Positions 41,209-49,469 of a stretch of 64,000 nt of DNA are shown one piece after another. The stretch is from Spirochaetales bacterium (GTDB lineage Bacteria > Spirochaetota > Spirochaetia > Treponematales > UBA12059). Within the stretch, counting starts at the first letter, position 1; every line of letters starts with the position of its first letter. Below the pieces are notes generated by a model, which ran no database searches, had not been told where the DNA came from, and was given only the letters and a program-made list of their open reading frames with translations. Both the position numbers and the translations under genes were made by a program. The DNA lies in contig JAFGNN010000074.1 in the NCBI GenBank assembly GCA_016926955.1, forward strand, positions 35,726-99,725. The letters are read 5' to 3'.

Positions 41209-43190
41209 TAGGCGCCATCGCGGGCGACATACTCGGTTCGCCCTACGAGGGCCATCCGACCAAGGACAAGGGCTTCAAGCTCTTCCGTTCCCGCGGCCGC
41301 CCCACCGACGACTCGGTCCTTTCGCTCGCGGTGGCGGACGCAATCCTCGACGCGGACGCGGAAGGCCGCGCGCCGGGTTTCGAAGACTATCGGGCCAAGC
41401 TCCTTGCCTGCGGCCGGCGGCATCCCGACGCGGGCTACGGCGGCGGCTTCAAGGCCTGGCTCCGCTCCTCCGTCCCGAAACCCTACGGCAGCCTGGGCAA
41501 CGGGTCGGCCATGCGCGCCTCCGCGGTCGGCTGGGCTTTCGACACCGAGGACGAGGTGCTCGAGCAGGCCGCGCTCTCCGCCGCGCCCACCCACGACCAT
41601 CCCGAGGGCATTAAGGGCGCGCAGGCCGTGGCGCTCGCCGTGTTCCTCGCGAGGAAGGGACGGGGAAAAAAGGCAATTCGGGACGCGCTTTCCGCGCGTT
41701 TCGGGTACCGTCTCGACCGCACGGTCGAGCTCGTCAGGCCCTCCTACCGCTTCGAGGTCGGCTGCCCGCATTCCGTGCCGGAGGCCGTCATCGCCTTCCT
41801 CGACGCGGAGGACTTCGAGGACGCGCTGCGCAATGCCGTCTCGCTCGGCGGCGACGCGGACACGCAAGCCTGCATCGCGGGCGCCATCGCGGAGGCGCAT
41901 TCAGGCGGCGTGCCGCCCCACATCGCCGCCTGGGTCCTGCCGCGCCTCGAGGAAGGACTCTTCGCGACGCTCGAACGCTTCGCCGCCCGTTACCTGCCCG
42001 AGGGGCAGCGCGGGCTCGTCGCGCGCGAGCGCGAGGGCAGGGCGCTCGACGCCTCGCGGCCGGCGGCGCCGGTCCGGCGGCTGGCGCCGGGCGGACGGGG
42101 CCTGCGCTCGCCCTCGCGGCCCATGCCTTCGTACCGTGTCGTTGTGTCCGCGGATGGCGCCGGGCGGCTCGCGGACCACGCGCGCCGCCTCGCGGCCGAC
42201 CCGTCGATCGCGGGCGCGCGGCTCCGCGGGGTCCTGCGGTCCCGGCGCTTCCGCCACCTCGACAGGCTCGATGGCGATAAGCTCCTCGACGCCCTGTTCC
42301 GCACCCGGAAGCCCCGCGCCTTCGCCGAGAGCGAGGTGGCGGGCGACGGCTCCGACTGGACGCCCGAAGAGCTCGCGCTTCTCGGCGACGCGGGGGTCGC
42401 CGTTCCGGTGACTGTGTTCGACGACGGCCGCCATGCCGGGCCGCTCGTACACGAAGCGCCTTTCGGCGCCACGCTGCTCTTCTCGGCCGGCGCCCTGCTG
42501 CGTTCCGACCGCGGCCGCGCGGCCGACGCCGAACTCGTCCCGGGCGGGCGGGTCGATCCGGAGCGGTACGCGGCGCTCTACGAACGCAGGCTCCTCCCAC
42601 TGCTCCGCTTCGCGGCGGCCGACGCCCGCTCGCGCGGACGGACGGCCTTCGTCACGGTGCCCGGCCTCGGCTGCGGGCAGTTCGCCGGCGCCTTCCGCGG
42701 GACCCTCGGCCCCCTGCTCCGCGACGCGCTGGCGCGAATCCTCGGGCGGCACGCGTCCGCGCTCCCCGGCCTTCGCGTCCTCCGCTACGACCCCTACGAC
42801 GAGTGCGCCGACGAGCGCCTCGAGTTCGGCGCGGTCTCCTTCCTCGTCAGGCCCTTCGCGCGGAGCTCGAATCCGCTCCCCCAGCTCCTTCCCCCGGTCG
42901 ATTACGCGGAGGCCGGCGACGACTTCTCGCTCTGCGACCTGTACTCGGTGGTGGCCTGGGACCACGTCTCGTGGCCCGGCAACGACTTCTGGGCCGGCGC
43001 GCGGGCCACCGACGACGGGGTCAAGGCCGCAGCCACCGACGCCATGTTCGTCCTGTCGGGCTTCCGGGGCCGCTACGACGCCGCGGGCGCGGCCTACCTC
43101 CCGCCCGAAGGCTACCTGAACTGGGAGGACCTGGCCCGGGACGCAGGGCTGTCCTTCGGCGCCGCTGGCAGGCTGGTCGTGGCGCGCTGA
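41205..43190 (+). CDS. ADP-ribosylglycohydrolase fused to a possible macrodomain-like region
   Basis: A 661-residue protein starting at a GTG that overlaps the sirtuin TGA (GTGA). Residues 1-265 are an ARH/DraG-type ADP-ribosylglycohydrolase: GAIAGDILGSPYEG, PTDDSVLSLAVADAI, GNGSAMRASAVGW and GGDADTQACIAGAIAEA, with the two-Mg Asp/Thr ligands. A Pro/Arg-rich linker ends near 305. Residues 310-661 are a second unit with FVTVPGLGCGQFAGAFRG and VVAWDHVSWPGNDFW, then ATDDGVKAAATDAM. The first block resembles the glycine-rich loop of macrodomains, but I cannot name the family. The pair looks like an NAD/ADP-ribose handling module. Confidence 0.82.
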   Translation: MIGAIAGDILGSPYEGHPTKDKGFKLFRSRGRPTDDSVLSLAVADAILDADAEGRAPGFEDYRAKLLACGRRHPDAGYGGGFKAWLRSSVPKPYGSLGNGSAMRASAVGWAFDTEDEVLEQAALSAAPTHDHPEGIKGAQAVALAVFLARKGRGKKAIRDALSARFGYRLDRTVELVRPSYRFEVGCPHSVPEAVIAFLDAEDFEDALRNAVSLGGDADTQACIAGAIAEAHSGGVPPHIAAWVLPRLEEGLFATLERFAARYLPEGQRGLVAREREGRALDASRPAAPVRRLAPGGRGLRSPSRPMPSYRVVVSADGAGRLADHARRLAADPSIAGARLRGVLRSRRFRHLDRLDGDKLLDALFRTRKPRAFAESEVAGDGSDWTPEELALLGDAGVAVPVTVFDDGRHAGPLVHEAPFGATLLFSAGALLRSDRGRAADAELVPGGRVDPERYAALYERRLLPLLRFAAADARSRGRTAFVTVPGLGCGQFAGAFRGTLGPLLRDALARILGRHASALPGLRVLRYDPYDECADERLEFGAVSFLVRPFARSSNPLPQLLPPVDYAEAGDDFSLCDLYSVVAWDHVSWPGNDFWAGARATDDGVKAAATDAMFVLSGFRGRYDAAGAAYLPPEGYLNWEDLARDAGLSFGAAGRLVVAR

Positions 43191-43282
43191 GCCGGGGCCG
43201 CGAAGCTGATCGGGGAAAGCCGCCTGTGGAAGGGCGAAGACTTCGCGCTCACCGACCTTGCGCGCGCGCTCGATCGGCATGC

Positions 43283-43288
43283 TATACT
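43283..43288 (+). promoter_or_regulatory. -10 box for the tandem-GGDEF gene
   Basis: TATACT lies 35 bases upstream of the ATG at 43324. A TTGCGC at 43258 is the nearest -35 but 19 bases away. GGAGG at 43313-43317 shows that this message has an ordinary leader. Confidence 0.4.
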
Positions 43289-43323
43289 CGGCGCAAATAA
43301 AACCTCACGTCGAGGAGGCGCCC

Positions 43324-44946
43324 ATGATCGCGCCGAACGGTGTTCCCTCCTTGCGCCTGCTCGCGAAGCCGGAGGATGTCCCCCGCCTCATCGAGACCCT
43401 TCGCGCCGCCGGGCTGGAACCCGAACCGGATCCCGACGCGCCCGAGCCCGTGGCGGATCCGGCGGGAGCGGGCGAAACCCGGGCTCCGGCGCCTGCCGGA
43501 GCCGTACCGCCCCGCGGAGCGCTCGGCGTCGTGCTGGCGAGCGCCTTCGCCTCAAGCTCCGAGCTGGTGGAGCGGCTCCGCGTCTCGGGCCTCGACGGGG
43601 CCCTCGTGGTCGTTCCGGACACGGCCGCGGAGAGCGAACTGCTCGAAAGGCTCGCCCTGCACCGCGCTTCCGTCGTCGTCGACACCTGCCGCGAGGCCGA
43701 CCTGGCGGCCCAGGGACCGAGCCGGCTCGCCCTGCTCGCCCGTCGCCGCCACGGTCCCGAATCGCGCGACCCGTTGACAGGGCTCCGCTCGCGCACCGCC
43801 ATGCGCGGCGACATCGAGGCCTGGTTCGCCATGAACCCGCGCGAAGGCGCGGCCGCGGTCTGGATGCTCGACCTGGACCGTTTCAAGCGCATCAACGACA
43901 CCTTCGGCCACGTGGCCGGCGACGAGACCCTCCGCGTCGTCGCCGGCGTCATCTCGGGCTTTGTCGAACTGGCCGAAGGCGCGAGCCGGATCGGCGGAGA
44001 GGAATTCGGCGGCCTGGTGCGCGCGCCCTCGCGCGAAGTCGTGGTGTCCTTGCTCGCCGAGCTCGGCCGGCAGATCCGCGAGGCTTCCATCCGTCACGGC
44101 GACGCGGCCATCCACGTCACCGCGAGCGTCGGCTTCGCCTTCCTTTCCCAGGGCATGACGGTCGAGGACGCGTACCGGCGGGCCGACATGGCGCTCTACA
44201 TGGCCAAGAGCCGCGGCCGGGACCGCCAGGTCTGCGACGACCTGGCCTGGGACGCCGCCGAGTCCGATCCGACGCGCGTGGCGCTCGAGCATTTCGAGAA
44301 CGTCACGAAGGTCTGGACCGACCGCATGTCCGAGTTGATACGCTCCGTGGGGCGCCGCGCCATGGAAGAGACCCGGAAGAGCGCGGAGCGCGACGGCCTG
44401 ACCGGGCTCTACAACCGCGGCTACTGGGACCGGCGCATCGCGCGCGAGCTGGCCAACGCCGCGAAATCCGGGCAGCCGCTCTCCGTCGCCATGTTCGACA
44501 TCGACGACTTCCACTGGGTCAACGTTGATTTCGGCTATCCGACCGGCGACCTCGCGCTCAAGGCCGTCGCGGAGCTCGCCCAGAACCACTCGCGCCTGAC
44601 CGACTGGGTGGCGCGCTACGGCGGCGAGGAGTTCATGATCGTCATGCCGGGCACCCCGGCGAGGGATGCGGCCCTGGTCGCCGAGCGCTTCCGCGCCGCG
44701 CTCGAGGCTGCGGAGGTGCAGAAGTTCGGCGGCGGCGTCATGAAGCTGACCGCAAGCGTCGGCGTCGCCTCGATCGAGGATCTCGAGCCGGGCGCGCTCG
44801 ATCCCGTCTCGCTCGTGCAGGCGGCGAGCGACCGGGTCATGGCAGCCAAGGCGGGCGGCAAGAACCGCGTCTCGAGCGCGTTCGGGACGAGCACGGGCGC
44901 GTCCATCGTCAAGAAACCGGAGCGGCCGGGAAAGAAGCGGGCCTGA
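43324..44946 (+). CDS. tandem-GGDEF diguanylate cyclase
   Basis: A 540-residue protein. Residues 60-150 look like a degenerate receiver-like domain (GALGVVLASAFASSSELV). The first GGDEF domain (160-310) has RDPLTGLRSR, MLDLDRFKRINDTFGH and IGGEEF. The second (365-520) has RDGLTGLYNRGYW, MFDIDDFHWVNVDFGY and YGGEEF. Both retain GGEEF. Only the second has the inhibitory I-site RLTD, nine residues before its motif; the first reads ELAE there. It should make cyclic di-GMP from two GTP in the cytoplasm. GGAGG fixes the start at 43324. Confidence 0.9.
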   Translation: MIAPNGVPSLRLLAKPEDVPRLIETLRAAGLEPEPDPDAPEPVADPAGAGETRAPAPAGAVPPRGALGVVLASAFASSSELVERLRVSGLDGALVVVPDTAAESELLERLALHRASVVVDTCREADLAAQGPSRLALLARRRHGPESRDPLTGLRSRTAMRGDIEAWFAMNPREGAAAVWMLDLDRFKRINDTFGHVAGDETLRVVAGVISGFVELAEGASRIGGEEFGGLVRAPSREVVVSLLAELGRQIREASIRHGDAAIHVTASVGFAFLSQGMTVEDAYRRADMALYMAKSRGRDRQVCDDLAWDAAESDPTRVALEHFENVTKVWTDRMSELIRSVGRRAMEETRKSAERDGLTGLYNRGYWDRRIARELANAAKSGQPLSVAMFDIDDFHWVNVDFGYPTGDLALKAVAELAQNHSRLTDWVARYGGEEFMIVMPGTPARDAALVAERFRAALEAAEVQKFGGGVMKLTASVGVASIEDLEPGALDPVSLVQAASDRVMAAKAGGKNRVSSAFGTSTGASIVKKPERPGKKRA

Positions 44947-44977
44947 CGTTACCGCGGGGCAAGCTCGGCCGCGCCCC

Positions 44978-45298
44978 TCAGCCCGCGGGCCCGCCTTCGG
45001 GCCCTCCCGCGCCCGCGGCTTCCTGCATCCGCCGCGATTCCGCCATGATCGCCCTCCAGAGCGATTCCGCGAAGTCGGGCGAAAGCCCCTCGGCCACGGC
45101 CAGGGCGCGGACGCGTTCGACGACGCGCACCTCGCGGTCCGGGTCGGCGACTCCTGACTTGAAGCGTCGCGTTTCGAGGGCAGCGCGCGCGCGGGCCCCG
45201 AGGGCGCGGACGATTTCCGCGTCCGCCGCGTCGATGGCGGCGCGGAATGTTTCGAGGTTCTCGCTACCCCCGCTTCCGGGGCGTTCCGTCGCGCTCAT
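44978..45298 (-). CDS. aroQ: chorismate mutase, AroQ-type
   Basis: A 106-residue protein with the helical AroQ pattern: FRAAIDAADAEIVRALGARARAALETRRFKSG, then DREVRVVERVRALAVAEGLSPDFAESLWRAIMAESRRMQ. Active-site Arg, Lys (RRFK), Asp-Arg-Glu and the C-terminal Gln/Glu are placed as in AroQ. It converts chorismate to prephenate. It is third in the aroB-aroC-aroQ operon and its ATG overlaps the aroC stop. A Gly/Pro/Ala-rich tail of about 12 residues follows the domain. Confidence 0.87.
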   Translation of the reverse strand: MSATERPGSGGSENLETFRAAIDAADAEIVRALGARARAALETRRFKSGVADPDREVRVVERVRALAVAEGLSPDFAESLWRAIMAESRRMQEAAGAGGPEGGPAG

Positions 45299-46338
45299 TC
45301 CGCGCCTCCCGCCCGGGTATCCGGACCCGGGGCGGCCGCGGTGGCGAACGGTGCGAACGGTGCGGCCGCGCGGGCGACGAGGGCGAGGTCCGCGAGGACC
45401 ACGGCGAGCGCCGCCTCCAGGGCGACCGCGCCGCGCAGCGCGATGCAGGCGTCGTGCCGGCCTCCGATTTCGAGCGTGCCCATGGCGCCCGTCCCGAAGT
45501 CGAAGGTCTCCTGGGGCAGGGCAATCGAGGACGCCGGCTTCATCGCCACCCGCGCCACGAGTTCGTTGCCGTTGGAGATGCCGCCGTTGACCCCGCCCGC
45601 TCCGTTCCGCGAGGTGCGCCCCGCCGCGTCGACGAAGGGGTCGTTGTGTTCCGAGCCGCGCATGCGGGCCGCGCGGAAGCCGTCGCCGAATTCGACGCCG
45701 CGCACCCCGGGCACCGCGAAGAAGGCATGGGCTGCGAGGCTCTCGAGCGTGTCGAACCATGGCTCGCCGAGCCCGGGGGGCAGGCCGGAGACGCGGAGCT
45801 CGACCAAGGCGCCTGTCGAGTCGCCCGCCGCGGCCGCCTCGGCGACGGCGGCTTCCACGTCGGTTCGTCCGCCCGCCTCGACGATCCGCGTCGCGAACTC
45901 AAGCTCGGGCAGCAGCTTTTTCGCGACGGCGCCGGCGGCCACGAGGCCGACCGTGAGTCGTCCCGAGAAGTGCCCCGAGCCGCGCAGGTCGGCGTAGCCG
46001 CCGAATTTCCGTCCCGCGCTGAAATCGGCGTGACCGGGGCGCGGCACCTCGCGGAAGCGCTCGTAGTCCGCGCTCCGCGTGTCGGCGTTGCGGACGGCCA
46101 CGAGGATGGGCGCGCCCGTCGTGAAGCCTCCGAACAGGCCGCTGAGGATCTCGGGGACGTCGGCCTCGCGGCGCGTCGTGGTGCCGCCTGAGCCCGCGCG
46201 TCGCCGCGCCAGGTCGCACTCCAGGTCGGAGGGAGCGAGCGGAACGCCGGGGGGGCAGCCGTCGATCACGGCGCCGACGAGCGGCCCGTGCGACTCTCCC
46301 AGAATCTGGATGCGGAAGATGCGGCCGAAGGAGTTCAT
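45295..46338 (-). CDS. aroC: chorismate synthase
   Basis: A 347-residue enzyme that makes chorismate from EPSP with reduced FMN. Family blocks: ESHGPLVGAVIDGCPPGVPL, RRRAGSGGTTTRREAD, RPGHADFSAGRKFGGYADLRGSGHFSGR and GGVNGGISNGNELV. The two His and the Arg needed for catalysis are present. GGAGG lies 4 bases before the ATG. It overlaps aroB upstream and aroQ downstream by the ATGA pattern, so the three are translated as a coupled set. Confidence 0.96.
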   Translation of the reverse strand: MNSFGRIFRIQILGESHGPLVGAVIDGCPPGVPLAPSDLECDLARRRAGSGGTTTRREADVPEILSGLFGGFTTGAPILVAVRNADTRSADYERFREVPRPGHADFSAGRKFGGYADLRGSGHFSGRLTVGLVAAGAVAKKLLPELEFATRIVEAGGRTDVEAAVAEAAAAGDSTGALVELRVSGLPPGLGEPWFDTLESLAAHAFFAVPGVRGVEFGDGFRAARMRGSEHNDPFVDAAGRTSRNGAGGVNGGISNGNELVARVAMKPASSIALPQETFDFGTGAMGTLEIGGRHDACIALRGAVALEAALAVVLADLALVARAAAPFAPFATAAAPGPDTRAGGAE

Positions 46339-47411
46339 GGCGCCTCCATGACGAAACTCGAAAGCTCGGCGAGGGCGACGCGCCCGACCCGCACCGTCCC
46401 GAGGGCGCACGGCAACGCGGCGAGGATGCCGGAGCCGTCCCGCTTCTTGTCCGCGGACAGGGCGGCGGCCACGCGGGTCCGGAAGGAAGGGCTGTCGTCG
46501 ATTCCGGCGAGCGCGGCGGCTTCGGCCACCGACGCCGGAAGGCCGAAGGTGTCGAGCAACCGCCCGATCCGTTCCGCGTCACGGGCCGCGAGCTCGCCGT
46601 GCGAGGCCTGGAAGCGGCAGATCGAAGCGAGGCCCGCGGCCACCGCGAGGCCATGGGGCAGTCCCGTTGCGGATTCGATCGCGTGGCCGATCGTGTGGCC
46701 CAGATTGAGGACGCGGCGCGAAAGCGGCGCCTCCGACGGCAGCTCCTCGAAAGGATCGGCTTCCACGAAGCGCGCCTTGCACGCGACGGAGCGCGCGACG
46801 AGCTCCTCGAGCGCCGCTCCGGAGGGCCGTCCGTTCCGGAGGCCCTCGAGGAAGGCGAAGTGCGCGCCGCCTTCGATGACGCCGTGCTTGAGCGCCTCCG
46901 CCATGCCGGAAGCGAACTCCGCGTCCGGCAAGGTGTCGAGCAGCGACAGGTCCAGAAGCACCTCGCGCGGCGCGTGGAAGGCGCCGACCTGGTTCTTGCG
47001 GCCGCCCAGGTCGAGGCCGTTCTTGCCGCCGACCGAGGCGTCGGCCATGGCCAGCAGGGTGCTCGGGACGAAGACGGCGTCCACGCCCCGCAGCCAGGTC
47101 GCGGCCGCGAAGCCCGCGAGGTCGAGGACGGCGCCCCCGCCGACGGCGACGACGGTCCAGCCCCGGTCGACGGCCTCCGCCGCGAAGCCCTCCGCCAGGC
47201 TGGCGAACGAGGCGAACGATTTGCCTTCTTCCCCCCTCGGCACCACGATCACGGGGCAGGGCGGGAGCTTCGCGCCGTGGAGCCTCCGGACTTCCGGGTC
47301 GCAGACGAGGACGGCGCGCGATGTGTCGACGAGCGCCGCGAGCGATTCAAGGTCGCCGGAACGGACGCGGGTGGACTGGCGGCGGACGCTTTCGAGCCTG
47401 AGGTCGATCAT
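46335..47411 (-). CDS. aroB: 3-dehydroquinate synthase
   Basis: A 358-residue enzyme of step 2 of the shikimate pathway. NAD-binding GGGAVLDLAGFAAATWLRG, substrate block PSTLLAMADASVGGKNGLD, zinc ligands Glu in FASGMAEALKHGVI and His in NLGHTIGHAIE with a later His (LPHG). The ATG at 47411 has no Shine-Dalgarno site and lies 7 bases after a TAGGCT -10 box. It is the first gene of the aroB-C-Q operon. Confidence 0.95.
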   Translation of the reverse strand: MIDLRLESVRRQSTRVRSGDLESLAALVDTSRAVLVCDPEVRRLHGAKLPPCPVIVVPRGEEGKSFASFASLAEGFAAEAVDRGWTVVAVGGGAVLDLAGFAAATWLRGVDAVFVPSTLLAMADASVGGKNGLDLGGRKNQVGAFHAPREVLLDLSLLDTLPDAEFASGMAEALKHGVIEGGAHFAFLEGLRNGRPSGAALEELVARSVACKARFVEADPFEELPSEAPLSRRVLNLGHTIGHAIESATGLPHGLAVAAGLASICRFQASHGELAARDAERIGRLLDTFGLPASVAEAAALAGIDDSPSFRTRVAAALSADKKRDGSGILAALPCALGTVRVGRVALAELSSFVMEAP

Positions 47412-47418
47412 CGCGCAC

Positions 47419-47447
47419 AGCCTAGCCCGGGCGGGCTTCCGGCTCAA
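47419..47447 (-). promoter_or_regulatory. promoter for the leaderless aroB-aroC-aroQ message
   Basis: On the minus strand, TTGAGC (47447-47442), 17 bases, TAGGCT (47424-47419), 7 bases, ATG at 47411. The match to the aroK-aroA promoter (same -10, same two spacings) supports both and points to joint regulation. Confidence 0.78.
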
Positions 47448-47457
47448 GCCCGACGCG

Positions 47458-47512
47458 GTGTCACGAAGCTTCCGGGTGCCACGCGTGCAGAGCTCGTGCC
47501 ACCAAGTCTTCG
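47458..47512. repeat. diverged pair of the dispersed GTCACGAAG repeat
   Basis: GTGTCACGAAGCTTC (47458-47472) and GTGCCACCAAGTCTTCG (47496-47512) are direct repeats of the motif found twice at 23518-23601. They lie upstream of aroB and of the nucleotidyltransferase-like gene, in a divergent spacer. Confidence 0.55.
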
Positions 47513-47578
47513 TTTTTTTCCTCCATTATCTCGAATTGCTTGACCCGAAGGGCCCGCGCGGGACACACTCCGCATCCG

Positions 47579-49063
47579 ATGGAAAGCGAGCACGCGTACA
47601 ACGACAGCGCCTATGAAGACCTCGCGCGCGAACTGGACGCCCTCGCGGCAGCCGGGGCGGGCGAGGCGGCGAGGGTACGCTTTATCGAGAAAGTCCACGT
47701 GACCCGGAACCGGGCCATCCGCGACCTGGACTTCCGCGCCCTCGATCCGGGCTCGGTGGCGGACGATTACCTGCTGCCCCGCAAGGATCTTTCCCGTTTC
47801 GTGGTCGAAAGCTGGGTCAGGCATGTCTGCCTCGGCCGCCTCGGCGCCCGGCTCGCGGACCGGCTCCTCGTGTTCGGGCTCGGCCGGCTCTTCTCCGCCT
47901 ACAACGACCTCGGCGCCCAGCACTGCACCGACGTCGACCTGAACGTCATCGCCGAGGACGGCCTCTCGGCCAAGGACCTCGCCGCGGTTTCCGCGGAGCT
48001 CGCCCGGCTCCGCGGCGAGCTCCACGAACGCTTCGCCGTCGTGCTCGAGCTGCACCCCGACTTCACCCTGCTCCGCGAGCGCGCCGTGCTCAAGGCGCTC
48101 GAGGACCCGGATCCGAAGCGCCGCTTCGCCACGTCGCTCTTCTACCGCGCCAACGAGCGCGGCATCAGGGTGCTCAAGGACCATCCCGCCATCCGCGAGC
48201 GGGTTTTCTCGAAGGTCCGTCGCCTGCCCGACGCGGCCCTGTTCGAACATTTCCTCGGCCTCGGCGCCTCCGGGCCCACCTTCGCAAAGCTCCGCACCGG
48301 CGCGCCCCTGCCGGTCGGCCTCGACGGCACCTGCGACAAGGCCCTCGCCGTCGACGTCGTGGGTTCGCGCGCTTTCGCGCTGCGCTGGCGCAAGCTCTTC
48401 CCGCAGGGCCTTTTCGTGTCGCCGCCCGAGTGGCACTTTTCCATGAAGTACTTCGTCAACCGCGTTTACGACTATGTCTGCGCCATGCGGATGAGCGGTC
48501 ACGGCCTCGACGAACTCGGCTTCGACGGGCCGGGGCCCGACGGCGTCGACCCCGATTACCGCTGGCTCCGCAACGCGCACAAGCTCATGCTGCACCTCCA
48601 GGAACTGGTGCAGGCGCACATCGGCGCCTTCGGGGTCGATGTCGACTACGGCTGGATGTCGGCCACGCGCTTCCGTCGGCTCGCCGAGATCGGGGGCGAG
48701 CGTTTCGTGGCCGACTTCGACGCCATGGTCCTGGACGGTGCCCTGCTCAAGGCCAGCGAGGTGGCGCGCTACCGCGAGCTGCGGCGGAAGATCGCGACGC
48801 GCGCGAACGACCGCGTGCTCGAAGGCCGCGCCTCCGACCGCGCCAAGTTCCCCGTGGGCTTCCGCTACGAGAACCTGAACGCCGACGAGGGCCGCTACCG
48901 CATCCGCGTGCCCTTCCACTGGGGCGACCTGGCCTTTTTCGCCTTCTCGGCCATCGCCGCGCGCGTCGCCCGCGTCGTAGAGTCGCGCATCCTGCCCGCC
49001 CTGCCGAGGCTCGGCATGCCGCGCAAGGATCTCGAAGCCTACCTGAAGGTATTCGGGAGCTGA
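47579..49063 (+). CDS. nucleotidyltransferase-like protein
   Basis: A 494-residue soluble protein. The stretch LFSAYNDLGAQHCTDVDLNVIAED near residue 110 resembles the GlnD/DUF294-type nucleotidyltransferase site, where a Gly-Ser(or Ala)...D-x-D pair binds metal and nucleotide. The usual GS is replaced (GAQ), but T-D-V-D-L is kept. The rest is helical and rich in Arg and aromatic residues, with no GlnE, GlnD or CCA-enzyme signature that I recognise. A TTGACC at 47540 and a weak CACACT near 47564 would put +1 close to the ATG. No ribosome binding site. Confidence 0.6.
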   Translation: MESEHAYNDSAYEDLARELDALAAAGAGEAARVRFIEKVHVTRNRAIRDLDFRALDPGSVADDYLLPRKDLSRFVVESWVRHVCLGRLGARLADRLLVFGLGRLFSAYNDLGAQHCTDVDLNVIAEDGLSAKDLAAVSAELARLRGELHERFAVVLELHPDFTLLRERAVLKALEDPDPKRRFATSLFYRANERGIRVLKDHPAIRERVFSKVRRLPDAALFEHFLGLGASGPTFAKLRTGAPLPVGLDGTCDKALAVDVVGSRAFALRWRKLFPQGLFVSPPEWHFSMKYFVNRVYDYVCAMRMSGHGLDELGFDGPGPDGVDPDYRWLRNAHKLMLHLQELVQAHIGAFGVDVDYGWMSATRFRRLAEIGGERFVADFDAMVLDGALLKASEVARYRELRRKIATRANDRVLEGRASDRAKFPVGFRYENLNADEGRYRIRVPFHWGDLAFFAFSAIAARVARVVESRILPALPRLGMPRKDLEAYLKVFGS

Positions 49064-49469
49064 GCGCGGGCCGGGGGAAATAGCCGCCGGGGACCCGAGC
49101 TCGCTTCGCGTCGACCCGAGGCGGCGCATCCGCCTTCGAGGCCCTTGCGCCGCCGCGGTCGACGCGGCGCTCCGCGCCGGGAATCGGGCCGTCCCGCTTG
49201 ACGGAGCCGCGCGCCGGACGGCATGCTCGCCCGCACGGTCATCCGAACCGACAAGGAAGACGCCCCGCCATGAGCCTGTAAGGACCGGGAACCCGACAGG
49301 GTTCCCCGAGATCGCCCCGAACCCCCGCGCGCTTCGCGCCGGGGTTCGCTTCCGCGTCCGCGGAAGCGCGCCGGCCGGGGGCCGGCGGGGCGATGCGCCT
49401 GAGGCCGGAACGCCGCCCCGAACACCAAACCCGCGAGGACCGGAGGGCGGCCTTCCACCGGAGCGTTCC
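49064..49469. ncRNA. structured intergenic region with a predicted four-way junction
   Basis: There is no coding frame of protein-like composition in these 406 bases. GGGAACCC-GACA-GGGTTCCC (49287-49306) is a perfect hairpin. Next, ATCGCCCCG (49311-49319) pairs with CGGGGCGAT (49386-49394) and encloses three hairpins: GAACCCC/GGGGTTC (49319-49325/49341-49347), GCTTCCGC/GCGGAAGC (49348-49355/49360-49367) and GCCGGCC/GGCCGGC (49370-49376/49380-49386). Further GC stems lie at 49120-49190. It could be a structured RNA or the leader of the downstream GNAT gene. High GC makes chance stems likely, so the strand and limits are open. Confidence 0.45.
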
